Shown here: positions 34,754 through 41,887 of the stretch, one piece after another
Layout: every line of letters starts with the position of its first letter
Numbering within the stretch: the first letter of the stretch is position 1
Source: an uncultured Bacteroidales bacterium
GTDB lineage: Bacteria > Bacteroidota > Bacteroidia > Bacteroidales > UBA4417
DNA length: 41,887 nucleotides
Reading direction: 5' to 3'
Assembly (NCBI GenBank): GCA_903822525.1
Contig: CAIJPI010000218.1
Coordinates: 1-41,887, forward strand
Translations under genes and position numbers: made by a program
Notes under the pieces: model-generated
The model's database searches: none
Told to the model about the DNA's origin: nothing
The model's input: only the letters and a program-made list of their open reading frames with translations

Positions 34754-35749
34754 ATGATAAGCCGATTTATGAAACAGCATTACCTCTATTTTGTTTTACC
34801 TACGTTATTAATTTCCCTGTTACTTTTGAGTCTTGTTATCGCTGAGACTGGTTTTGGGCTTATAAGTCTTCTTGATTTTTCCCTGGTTTGCGCATTAATT
34901 TATCTTAGTGTGCGCACGGCTTCTCATTTCAGCCGTTTACGCAACAACCTCGAAAATATTGAGAATGGATCGCTTGAAAACATCAACATTAAAGGAAAAG
35001 GTGTTTTTGCCCAACTAAATTTAACCATCACGCATATATTTGAACAGATACGTAAGCAGGGAAACGAGTTACAACATGAGAAATTACGCAGGCTCCGTTC
35101 GGTTATTGATGGGCAGGACCAGGAGCGTAACCGTTTGTCGCGCGAATTGCATGATGGCATCGGGCAATCGCTTATTGCTATAAAACTCCAGCTCGAAAAT
35201 GCTGAGAATCAGAATTATTCGATGATGCGTTCGGGTATTGATTCAGCAAAGAATATGATTGACAACACCATTGAAGAAGTGCGCCGTGTTTGCAATGCCC
35301 TGTTACCGGCGGCACTTAATGAATTTGGTATTGTATCGACACTCAGGGCACTTTGTTCCGAATTATCCTCTTTGGCAGGTTTTAATGCTGTTTTTGAGAG
35401 CTCAGCACCATTGGACCGTATGTCGAAAAAATCGCAGGTTTATCTGTACCGTATCGCCCAGGAAGCTTTAAATAATATCACCAAACATGCCAGGGCCACT
35501 GCGGTGACCATGAAACTCAGCCGTGTGGATAATATAGTTACGCTTGAAGTATCCGACAACGGAAAAGGTTTTATATTTGACCCGGTTTGTTTTGCCCAGC
35601 GAAACGGGTTACAGAATATGCGCGAGCGGGCTCACCTGTTGCAGGGTGAATTTTCGGTTGATAGTCAGCCAGGCAATGGAACAACAATAAAGGTTTCGAT
35701 ACCTTATACTATTGAAAATGGAAAAGATCAAACTGATTTTGGTGGATGA
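34754..35749 (+). CDS. NarL-type sensor histidine kinase
   Basis: This 331-residue kinase has two N-terminal membrane helices (about residues 8-55) with almost no periplasmic loop, a linker with a predicted coiled coil (about 60-110), a HisKA_3 dimerisation domain with the phospho-acceptor His in SRELHDGIGQSL, and an ATPase domain with YRIAQEALNNITKHA (N box) and DNGKGF (G1). The lack of an outside sensor suggests an intracellular or membrane-borne signal. A GTG six bases upstream is an alternative start. The response regulator gene overlaps its 3' end by 32 bases. Confidence 0.93.
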   Translation: MISRFMKQHYLYFVLPTLLISLLLLSLVIAETGFGLISLLDFSLVCALIYLSVRTASHFSRLRNNLENIENGSLENINIKGKGVFAQLNLTITHIFEQIRKQGNELQHEKLRRLRSVIDGQDQERNRLSRELHDGIGQSLIAIKLQLENAENQNYSMMRSGIDSAKNMIDNTIEEVRRVCNALLPAALNEFGIVSTLRALCSELSSLAGFNAVFESSAPLDRMSKKSQVYLYRIAQEALNNITKHARATAVTMKLSRVDNIVTLEVSDNGKGFIFDPVCFAQRNGLQNMRERAHLLQGEFSVDSQPGNGTTIKVSIPYTIENGKDQTDFGG

Positions 35750-36377
35750 CCACCAACTTGTACGGACAGGGATTGCTAATTTACTTTCGGGGGAGCCGGG
35801 ATTTGAAATCATCGGAGAGGCTGCTGATGCAAAGGAGTTATTCGATTTACTCAAGCATACTCAACCTGAAATAACGGTACTTGACATTGCTTTACCAGGC
35901 ATGTCGGGAATTGAAATAACAAAAAGGCTGCATAACGATTTCCCGGGCATACGCATCCTTATTCTTTCGATGCATACTTCGGAAGAATTTATTTTCAATG
36001 CCATTAATTCGGGAGCGAGAGGATATTTACCTAAAAACACTTCGCGCAAGGAGCTGATTGAAGCGATTTATGCCATTCACCGCGGTGAAGAGTATTTTGC
36101 CGAGAGTATTTCGAACGTGATTTTAAAGAGTTATATCAAGAAGGCTAAATCGGATTTGCCGGATGCCGAAAATAACGAGAATCTCCTGTCGAAGCGGGAA
36201 ATTGAAGTTCTGCGGCTGTTTGCCGAAGGAATGACGAACCAGGAAATTGCCGATAAACTTTTTATCAGCATACGTACCGTTGAGTCGCACAAAAATCATA
36301 TTATGGCCCGGCTGGAACTTAAAACCACCGTTGACCTGGTGAAATTCGCCATCAGGAATAATATCATCTTGCTTTAG
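35718..36377 (+). CDS. NarL/LuxR-family response regulator
   Basis: This 219-residue protein has a receiver domain (about residues 1-120: LILVDDHQLVRTGI, the phospho-accepting Asp in VLDIALPGMSG, ILSMHTSEEF, GARGYLPKN) and a C-terminal LuxR helix-turn-helix (about 150-215: LSKREIEVLRLFAEGMTNQEIA, TVESHKNHIMARLELKT). It pairs with the overlapping kinase gene. I use the ATG at 35718; the earlier in-frame TTG adds two residues. Target genes are unknown. The thioredoxin-like gene follows 130 bases on and the flavodoxin gene is divergent from the kinase. Confidence 0.95.
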   Translation: MEKIKLILVDDHQLVRTGIANLLSGEPGFEIIGEAADAKELFDLLKHTQPEITVLDIALPGMSGIEITKRLHNDFPGIRILILSMHTSEEFIFNAINSGARGYLPKNTSRKELIEAIYAIHRGEEYFAESISNVILKSYIKKAKSDLPDAENNENLLSKREIEVLRLFAEGMTNQEIADKLFISIRTVESHKNHIMARLELKTTVDLVKFAIRNNIILL

Positions 36378-36507
36378 GTTAGCAGAAATAATTATTAGAA
36401 TAGCATTACTACAGGCCGCAAAGCTTAAGTGAACACTTTACGGGTGGGGAAATCGCATGGTAAAGAAAAACAGGCATAGGCCTAATGAAGAATCTAAAAA
36501 GAGTCTC

Positions 36508-37020
36508 ATGAAAATCATCTTTTTTCTAACAGCTATAATGCTCCCTGCCATAGCTTTTTCGCAGAATCTGAATCAAAAAGCCACTGATCAAAAGAAAAAT
36601 AATGAGATGCTTATCGGTTATTGCAACCGCGATGGATTTAAAACCATCGACAGCAATTTCGATTCGGCATACCTGGCTGAATATAAGGTTTACCGCACCG
36701 ACCTGGCTACCATGAAACTGCTTTCACAGAAACTGAAAGGAGTGAACGTCACTCTGGTAATGGCTACCTGGTGTGGTGACAGTAAAGAATGGGTTCCCCG
36801 GTTTTATAAGATTATGGATGAGCTTAACTTCAACCATAAAAAACTGACTGTGATTTGTGTTGACAGGGAAAAGAAAGCTCCCGGAACAATTGCGGCCGGT
36901 TTGAACGTCGACAAGGTTCCGACTTTTATCTTTTACCGGAAAAAAACTGAACTTGGCAGAATTATAGAAGTCCCTTCTGATTTGCTGGAAAAGGACATAA
37001 CAGTCATTTTATCAAAATAA
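36508..37020 (+). CDS. Exported thioredoxin-fold protein with single-Cys WCGDS motif
   Basis: This 170-residue protein starts at the ATG at 36508, giving a signal peptide ending AFSQ; an upstream in-frame ATG would put 17 charged residues before it. The body is thioredoxin-like: VNVTLVMATWCGDSKEWVPRFYKIMDEL, then LTVICVDREKK and KVPTFIFYRK with the cis-Pro (read in parts). The active site is WCGDS, not CxxC, so a disulfide exchange with two local cysteines is not possible; a thiol or peroxidase-like role, or a noncatalytic role, is more likely. Confidence 0.85.
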   Translation: MKIIFFLTAIMLPAIAFSQNLNQKATDQKKNNEMLIGYCNRDGFKTIDSNFDSAYLAEYKVYRTDLATMKLLSQKLKGVNVTLVMATWCGDSKEWVPRFYKIMDELNFNHKKLTVICVDREKKAPGTIAAGLNVDKVPTFIFYRKKTELGRIIEVPSDLLEKDITVILSK

Positions 37021-37318
37021 CTGTTATAGGTATTACGAAACAAAGAATCTATACTTCAATCATTGACAATTTCCTTTAAATCGCAAATCAATAATGTCAC
37101 GAAGACACTAAAAAGGCACAAAAACGGCTTTGTACTGATTTTGTGCTGCGACTAAAACATATTCATGGCTTCTACTTTATGGAATTTGGTGTTTTTGTGC
37201 TTTAGTTGCAAAATAAGTATTGACAGGCAGCAAAAATTCCACTATTGAAATGCGACAAGCATGAATTCCATCGGCGTACTATCCTGATGTAGCTAAACAA
37301 AAGATTAAATACTGAGAA

Positions 37319-38164
37319 ATGATACAATTAACTAATACCATACCTGAAACCCGTTCGGTAATTCAAGAGCTCAAGTCGGAAGGAAAGAAAATCGGTTTTG
37401 TCCCGACCATGGGGGCATTGCACGAAGGCCACCTGAAACTCATTCGTCAGGCTGCCCATGAAAACGACTTTGTGGCTGTCAGCATATTTGTGAATCCAAC
37501 TCAGTTCAACAACCCTGAAGACCTTGCCAACTATCCACGCACGCTCGAAACTGACATGCAAAAGCTTGAAGGCAGTGGTTGCAACCTTGTATTTTACCCA
37601 TCAGTTGAAGAAATGTATCCTGAGCCAGATCTAACCGTTTTTGATTTCGGGCAGCTCGATAAAGTGATGGAAGGTCGTTACAGGCCCGGTCATTTTAATG
37701 GGGTGGCGGTTGTGGTAAAGAAACTTTTTGAAATTGTAGCACCCCATAAAGCCTATTTTGGTGAGAAGGACTTTCAGCAGCTTGCCATTATCAAAAAGCT
37801 TGTTAGTATGCTGCAAATAGATTTAGAGATTGTCCCCTGCCCTATTGTGCGCGAAGCCGACGGGCTTGCTATGAGTTCGCGTAACGCACGTCTGACTCCT
37901 GAAGAACGGGCAGAAGCTACGGTTATTTATAAAGCCCTTACCGCGGTGAAAGAGAATTATTCGTGGTTTGTACCCGGTGGAGTGAGACAACTGGTGATGG
38001 GAGAAATACAGGAAAGCCCACTTTTCAGAGTAGAGTATGTGGATGTAGTCGATTCGGAAACACTTCAACCTTTTGAGGACTGGTCGGATGCCGAACATGC
38101 TGTTGTTTGTGTTGCCGCATTTATAGGAAAGGTTAGGCTTATTGACAATATAATTTTATACTAA
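37319..38164 (+). CDS. panC: Pantothenate synthetase
   Basis: This 281-residue cytosolic enzyme joins pantoate and beta-alanine with ATP in coenzyme A synthesis. The conserved motifs are in order: GFVPTMGALHEGHLKLIRQA (HIGH-type ATP site), SIFVNPTQFNNPEDLANYPR, GRYRPGHFNGVAVVVKKLF, YFGEKDFQQLAIIKKLV and MSSRNARLTPEERA (KMSKS-like). Full length with a normal ATG. panD follows 149 bases downstream and has its own -7 box. Confidence 0.98.
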   Translation: MIQLTNTIPETRSVIQELKSEGKKIGFVPTMGALHEGHLKLIRQAAHENDFVAVSIFVNPTQFNNPEDLANYPRTLETDMQKLEGSGCNLVFYPSVEEMYPEPDLTVFDFGQLDKVMEGRYRPGHFNGVAVVVKKLFEIVAPHKAYFGEKDFQQLAIIKKLVSMLQIDLEIVPCPIVREADGLAMSSRNARLTPEERAEATVIYKALTAVKENYSWFVPGGVRQLVMGEIQESPLFRVEYVDVVDSETLQPFEDWSDAEHAVVCVAAFIGKVRLIDNIILY

Positions 38165-38298
38165 ATCAGGTTCTACCAGTTGATTAAAGATTTATTGCGA
38201 AAGGCTGTGACAGGTTATGGGTAGGTAAGAAACGGCCGGAATTCTGTGTATTTTATTCCCGTTTTCGTTCAGAAAAAAATTATCTGACAGAAATTTCG

Positions 38299-38306
38299 TA
38301 ATTTTG
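38299..38306 (+). promoter_or_regulatory. -7 box of panD
   Basis: TAATTTTG fits TAnnTTTG and lies 7 bases before the panD ATG, implying a very short leader. Confidence 0.45.
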
Positions 38307-38313
38307 CAGCGCT

Positions 38314-38661
38314 ATGATAATTGAAGTCTTAAAATCGAAATTACACCGGGCCACCATTACTCAGGCTAACCTGAATTATATCGGCTCTATTTCCATTGAC
38401 GAAGATCTGATGGATGCTGCAAACCTTATTGAATTTGAAAAAGTTCAGGTGGTGAATATTAACAACGGCGAAAGGATAGAAACATACGTAATAAGAGGCG
38501 AAAGAGGTACAGGCGTTATCTCGCTCAATGGTGCTGCTGCCCGTAAAGCACAGGTAGGTGACCTGGTAATCATTGCCAGCTATGCGCAGATAGACTTTGA
38601 AGAAGCCAAAAAGCATAAGCCTACCATTGTGTTTCCGACTGAACAAAACAGATTAAGCTAA
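38314..38661 (+). CDS. panD: Aspartate 1-decarboxylase proenzyme
   Basis: This 115-residue pyruvoyl enzyme makes beta-alanine from aspartate for pantothenate synthesis. The self-cleavage site is Y22-I-G24-S25, which yields the pyruvoyl group on the new N-terminal residue. [16 protein letters not shown] and [25 protein letters not shown] are typical, as is the K9 region (read in parts). The next gene starts 5 bases after the stop, so the three genes to rfaE2 are probably cotranscribed. Confidence 0.98.
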   Translation: MIIEVLKSKLHRATITQANLNYIGSISIDEDLMDAANLIEFEKVQVVNINNGERIETYVIRGERGTGVISLNGAAARKAQVGDLVIIASYAQIDFEEAKKHKPTIVFPTEQNRLS

Positions 38662-38666
38662 GCGCA

Positions 38667-39686
38667 TTGACCCAAAAACTCAAGAACATTGTCCGTTTTA
38701 CCGTATTCCTTGGAATCGGCATTTTTTTTATATGGATATTTCTGCGCAATCTTACTCCCGGGCAGAAACAGGATATCATAAGTTCGATGGGGACCGCCAA
38801 TTACTGGTGGATTTTGCTTGCCATTCCTTTGGGAGTGCTAAGCCATTTTCTCAGGGCAATGCGGTGGAAAATGCTTATTGAAACAATGGGTTACAAGCCC
38901 CGCAACAGCAATATGTTCTTTGCGGTTATTATCGGCTATTTTGCCAACCTGGCACTACCTCGCCTGGGTGAAGTAAGCCGTTGTACTGTACTTACCAAAT
39001 ACGAAGATGTTCCTTTCAACAAATCGTTCGGCACCGTTATCACCGAAAGAGCGCTGGATTTGGTCATTTTCTTAATTCTGTTTTTCCTGAACCTGGCATT
39101 GCAGGCTGATCGTCTTTCAGGATACATCAATGAAAAAATATATAAACCAATCCAGGCCAAACTGCATCTTAGCTACGATTTATCAGGCTCCCTGATTATC
39201 CTGATGCTTGCCTTCCTTATTATATTTGGCCTGATATTTTTAGTTTTCAGAAAAAAGATCACCTCTAATTCATTATATCTTAAGATCTTAAAAATGGTGC
39301 TTGGTTTTGTGGAAGGCATGAAATCACTCCTTAAAGTCAGGAACCTCTGGCTTTTCATTTTTTACTCACTTTCCATTTGGGCACTCTACCTGCTTATGGC
39401 CTATCTGGTTTTTTTCAGCATACCAGGAAGCAGCCATTTAGGCATTGATGCGGGACTTGCTGTTCTTGTATTCGGATCCATAGGGTTTATGGTTGTGCAG
39501 GGCGGAATCGGGATTTATCCGGCTATTGTTGCCGAAACGCTTGTTCTATACGGCGTTGCCAGTGCACAGGGATACGCATTGGGATGGCTGATATGGACAT
39601 CCCAAAACGTGACTATTGCTTTGGGTGGAATTATTTCATTACTTTTATTACCGATTTTAAATAACCGGAAAAATGTCAAAGCTTGA
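38667..39686 (+). CDS. Flippase-like membrane protein (LPG_synthase_TM / UPF0104 family)
   Basis: This 339-residue protein has about eight hydrophobic helices. The motif LSHFLRAMRWKMLIETMGYKP near residue 60, then ALPRLGEVSRCTVLTKYEDVPF and GTVITERALDLVIFLILF (read in parts), is the core of the lysylphosphatidylglycerol-synthase membrane-domain family. These proteins are linked to lipid transport. The start is TTG, 5 bases after panD; no ATG is available before residue 42, which would cut the first helix. It overlaps rfaE2 by 14 bases. Confidence 0.87.
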   Translation: MTQKLKNIVRFTVFLGIGIFFIWIFLRNLTPGQKQDIISSMGTANYWWILLAIPLGVLSHFLRAMRWKMLIETMGYKPRNSNMFFAVIIGYFANLALPRLGEVSRCTVLTKYEDVPFNKSFGTVITERALDLVIFLILFFLNLALQADRLSGYINEKIYKPIQAKLHLSYDLSGSLIILMLAFLIIFGLIFLVFRKKITSNSLYLKILKMVLGFVEGMKSLLKVRNLWLFIFYSLSIWALYLLMAYLVFFSIPGSSHLGIDAGLAVLVFGSIGFMVVQGGIGIYPAIVAETLVLYGVASAQGYALGWLIWTSQNVTIALGGIISLLLLPILNNRKNVKA

Positions 39687-40170
39687 TACAATACGGAGAA
39701 AAATATTTACCTATTCAGATGCCGAATATAGCCGTTTGTTAGCCATATGGCAGTTTCAGGGTAAAAAAATAGTATTTACCAATGGATGTTTTGATATACT
39801 TCACCTGGGTCATATCGACTATTTATCGAAAGCTTCCGAATTAGGCAACCTATTTATTATTGGGCTTAATACCGATGCGTCAGTAAGCAAAATCAAAGGC
39901 AAGAACCGGCCTATTCAGGATGAGATGTCGCGCGCTATGGTGCTGGCATCGCTCAATTTTGTTGATTATGTAGTTTTTTTCGGAGAAGATACGCCATACA
40001 ATCTGATTAAACTTACGCAACCCGATGTGCTGGTAAAAGGTGCTGACTATAAGCCGGAAGATATTGTGGGTTATGATATAGTGAAAAATAAGGGTGGAGA
40101 GATTGTTACTATTGAGTTCCTGGAAGGGTATTCGACTACGGCGATTGAGAAGAAAATATTGAGGGGTTAG
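39673..40170 (+). CDS. rfaE2: D-glycero-beta-D-manno-heptose 1-phosphate adenylyltransferase
   Basis: This 165-residue nucleotidyltransferase adds AMP to heptose 1-phosphate for ADP-heptose in LPS synthesis. It is the stand-alone C-terminal half of E. coli HldE. IVFTNGCFDILHLGHIDYLSKA is the nucleotidyl-transferase HxGH site (read in parts). IGLNTDASVSKIKGKNRPIQDE, then VDYVVFFGEDTPYNLI and PDVLVKGADY, follow the family order. The stop codon lies inside the G-rich repeat that follows. No kinase-half gene is near. Confidence 0.95.
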   Translation: MSKLDTIRRKIFTYSDAEYSRLLAIWQFQGKKIVFTNGCFDILHLGHIDYLSKASELGNLFIIGLNTDASVSKIKGKNRPIQDEMSRAMVLASLNFVDYVVFFGEDTPYNLIKLTQPDVLVKGADYKPEDIVGYDIVKNKGGEIVTIEFLEGYSTTAIEKKILRG

Positions 40171-40210
40171 GATTTAGGGGTTAGGATTTAGGGGTTGGGG
40201 GTTAGGGAGG
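40163..40210. repeat. G-rich repeat overlapping the rfaE2 stop codon
   Basis: GGGGTTAGGATTTA occurs twice in tandem (40163-40176, 40177-40190), then GGGGTTGGGGGTTAGGGAGG. The TAG stop of rfaE2 (40168-40170) is in the first unit. Four or more G runs of 3-5 could form a G-quadruplex on this strand. Confidence 0.85.
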
Positions 40211-40315
40211 TAAATCAGAAGATTTTATGATAAAATCCATTTAAATAAAACGAGAGCGAAAACTCCGGATTCAGAGTAAGTCCAATTCTGCCTTTGACAA
40301 ACAAAATAATTTTTC

Positions 40316-40395
40316 GATTTGGTTTTTTAATTTTTCCATCATATAATTGATTTGGTTTTTTAATACTTATATATTTATTGATTTGTATTTTTAAC
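40316..40395 (+). promoter_or_regulatory. Three spaced direct repeats upstream of the ATPase gene
   Basis: GATTTGGTTTTTTAAT is present identically at 40316-40331 and 40349-40364, and as GATTTGTATTTTTAAC at 40380-40395. The starts are 33 and 31 bases apart, about three helical turns. The third copy contains the -33 TTTG of the promoter, so a regulator bound here would block or position RNA polymerase. Confidence 0.6.
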
Positions 40396-40413
40396 TTAAT
40401 TTAATTATTTTTG
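40382..40413 (+). promoter_or_regulatory. Promoter of the AAA/DUF4143 gene
   Basis: TTTG at 40382-40385 and TATTTTTG at 40406-40413 with a 20-base spacer match the Bacteroidetes promoter consensus. The start codon is 24 bases beyond. Confidence 0.65.
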
Positions 40414-40437
40414 TTTTGGAATTTCAACTAAACCAAA

Positions 40438-41754
40438 ATGTACCTGCCAAGATTCATTGATAATGAGTTGCTTACGTGGAAAAACGAAACCGGGCGTAAA
40501 CCTTTGCTTTTAAGAGGTGCACGGCAGGTAGGCAAGTCTTCGGCGGTACGAAATCTTTCTAAGCATTTTACTTATTTCATTGAGTTAAATTTCGATGAAA
40601 ACCCGGGGTTGAGCAAACTGTTCGATAATAATCAATCAGTAGAGGATGTTTGCGAACTAATCTCAATTTATAGCAAAACACCTGTCGTTGCAGGTGAAAC
40701 ACTCTTGTTTTTTGACGAAATTCAATCGTGCATTCCTGCCATATCGATGTTACGGTATTTTTATGAAAAAAAACCTGATTTACATGTAATTGCAGCAGGT
40801 TCTTTGTTGGAATTTGCCATGATGGAAATCCCTTCTTACGCTGTTGGCAGGGTACGTTCGATGTTTTTGTTTCCATTTTCGTTCAGTGAGTTTTTAAATG
40901 CCCTTGACGAAGATGTTCTTGTAAAATTAATAGAGAAATCCGACCAAAAGAAGCCGATAAATGAACTGATTCATCAAAAAATAATACATTATTTAAGGAG
41001 ATTCCTCATTATTGGCGGAATGCCCGAGGCGGTTAGTGTTTACAAAGAAACTGGTGATTTATTGAAAGTCCAGAATATTCTCAACGATCTCATCATTTCA
41101 TTTCAGGAAGATTTCAGTAAATACAAAAAGAAAATCCGAACAGCAAGTATAACAGAAGTATTATATGCTGTAATACAACAAGTTGGCAATAAATTCACGT
41201 ATTCGTATCCCAATTCGACCCAAAACAACAATCAAGTTAAAGAAATGCTGGCTTTATTGCAAAAAGCAGGTTTAATAATTCCTGTAACCCATACTTCGGC
41301 GAACGGCATTCCACTGGGGGCTGAAACAAATCCTAAAAAGCGGAAGTTCCTGGTGCTTGACACTGGTATTTACCAGAGAGCCTTGGGACTGGATTTGACC
41401 CGATTATTTAACGAGGACCCATCAGGTTTCGCGAACCGGGGCAGCATAGCCGAACTGCATGCCGGGTTAGAAATAGTTAAAAACAGTACCTGTTATAGTA
41501 AACCTGAACTGTATTACTGGCAAAGGGATGCACGCAACAGCCAGGCAGAAGTTGATTATATAGTCCAAAAACAAGATGAAATAATTCCCATCGAAATTAA
41601 AGCAGGCACAAAAGGAGCTATGCAAAGCCTGTATATCTTTTTGAAAGAGAAAAACATAAAAAAAGGAATCCGGTGCTCTCTTGAAAACTTTTCAGAATAC
41701 GAAAGCATTGAAGTCATACCTTTATACGCTGTTGGGAATATTTTCAAAGCATAA
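40438..41754 (+). CDS. AAA ATPase with DUF4143 domain
   Basis: This 438-residue protein has an AAA_14 ATPase domain: Walker A LLLRGARQVGKSSAV (about residues 22-36), Walker B TLLFFDEIQSC, and a sensor-like VIAAGSLLEFAM. A C-terminal DUF4143 domain (about 200-400) follows, with RGSIAELHAGLEIV and YYWQRDARNSQAEVDYIVQ, a PD-(D/E)xK-like core in which E-VDYI and the following IPIEIKAG hold acidic and Lys residues of a nuclease-type fold. These proteins are widespread in Bacteroidetes, often in many copies, and their function is unclear; links to mobile or defence DNA have been suggested. It sits in AT-rich DNA with its own promoter and repeats. Confidence 0.9.
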   Translation: MYLPRFIDNELLTWKNETGRKPLLLRGARQVGKSSAVRNLSKHFTYFIELNFDENPGLSKLFDNNQSVEDVCELISIYSKTPVVAGETLLFFDEIQSCIPAISMLRYFYEKKPDLHVIAAGSLLEFAMMEIPSYAVGRVRSMFLFPFSFSEFLNALDEDVLVKLIEKSDQKKPINELIHQKIIHYLRRFLIIGGMPEAVSVYKETGDLLKVQNILNDLIISFQEDFSKYKKKIRTASITEVLYAVIQQVGNKFTYSYPNSTQNNNQVKEMLALLQKAGLIIPVTHTSANGIPLGAETNPKKRKFLVLDTGIYQRALGLDLTRLFNEDPSGFANRGSIAELHAGLEIVKNSTCYSKPELYYWQRDARNSQAEVDYIVQKQDEIIPIEIKAGTKGAMQSLYIFLKEKNIKKGIRCSLENFSEYESIEVIPLYAVGNIFKA

Positions 41755-41808
41755 GTAACTGTCTAAAAATGATAAAAACCACTTTCAGGCATCAAAACCC
41801 TGTATTCC

Positions 41809-41887
41809 TGTCACATTGAGCGAAGTCGAAATGCACTCGTTCAACGCTAAAACCAAAATATTGAGATGATATAGTGGGCTTCGACTC
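41809..41887. repeat. REP-like intergenic repeat at the window edge
   Basis: TGTCACATTGAGCGAAGTCG then AAATG (41809-41833) is a short repeat often seen between genes in Bacteroidetes and other bacteria. The last bases, GGGCTTCGACTC, are close to its reverse complement, so an inverted partner may begin at the cut edge. Confidence 0.5.

Overview
The window looks like chromosomal DNA of a Bacteroidetes (Bacteroidota) bacterium, probably Bacteroidales-like. The evidence is family content: a T9SS C-terminal sorting domain, SusC/HmuR-style TonB receptors, HmuY-like proteins, a DUF4271 protein beside uroporphyrinogen-III synthase, a GIN-domain (DUF2807) protein behind an ECF sigma/anti-sigma pair, and an AAA/DUF4143 ATPase. 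Several genes also carry the Bacteroidetes -7 box (TAnnTTTG) close to the start codon, and Shine-Dalgarno sequences are mostly weak. No rRNA, tRNA, CRISPR array or transposase was recognised. Identifications come from reading motifs by eye, with no database search.

Layout. 1-2 kb: a C-rich octamer array, then lepA. 2.5-5.4 kb: a nitric-oxide-reductase-like module (cytochrome c plus a NorB/CcoN-like heme-copper subunit) facing an FNR-like regulator and an Rrf2 regulator, both with cysteine clusters. 5.7-8.1 kb: a PstS-like lipoprotein and an OprP-like porin. 8.4-12.1 kb: ECF sigma factor, an anti-sigma-like membrane protein with a triplicated N-terminal module, and a GIN/beta-barrel protein. 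12.4-15.2 kb: a YebC-family gene, then a BlaI/BlaR1-like pair whose sensor ends in a poly-proline linker and TonB domain. 15.3-17.5 kb (minus strand): acetate kinase and a 3-hydroxyacyl-CoA dehydrogenase. 17.9-26.4 kb: DUF4271, hemD, rnpA, yidD, an S41 protease, an O-antigen ligase-like protein, cytidine deaminase, a ChaN-like protein and GtrA. 26.4-34.6 kb (minus strand): an M28 peptidase, then a heme/iron locus (HmuY lipoprotein, TonB receptor, T9SS-sorted HmuY-like protein, small membrane protein) with flavodoxin upstream. 34.7-37 kb: a NarL-type two-component system and a thioredoxin-like protein. 37.3-40.2 kb: panC, panD, a flippase-like membrane protein and rfaE2. 40.4-41.8 kb: an AAA/DUF4143 ATPase and a REP-like repeat at the window edge.

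The most unusual point is the heme-copper subunit. It keeps the His-His pair, the high-spin heme His and a NorB-type Glu, but the first metal-B His is Gly and one low-spin heme ligand position is Met. Next come a triplicated gene-start-like element with hairpins between the T9SS-HmuY gene and its TonB receptor, the triplicated anti-sigma module, spaced direct repeats upstream of the DUF4143 ATPase, and a G-rich repeat that supplies the stop codon of rfaE2. Flavodoxin beside heme uptake suggests an iron-limitation region, and the NOR-like module with FNR/Rrf2 regulators suggests low-oxygen or nitrosative-stress metabolism.
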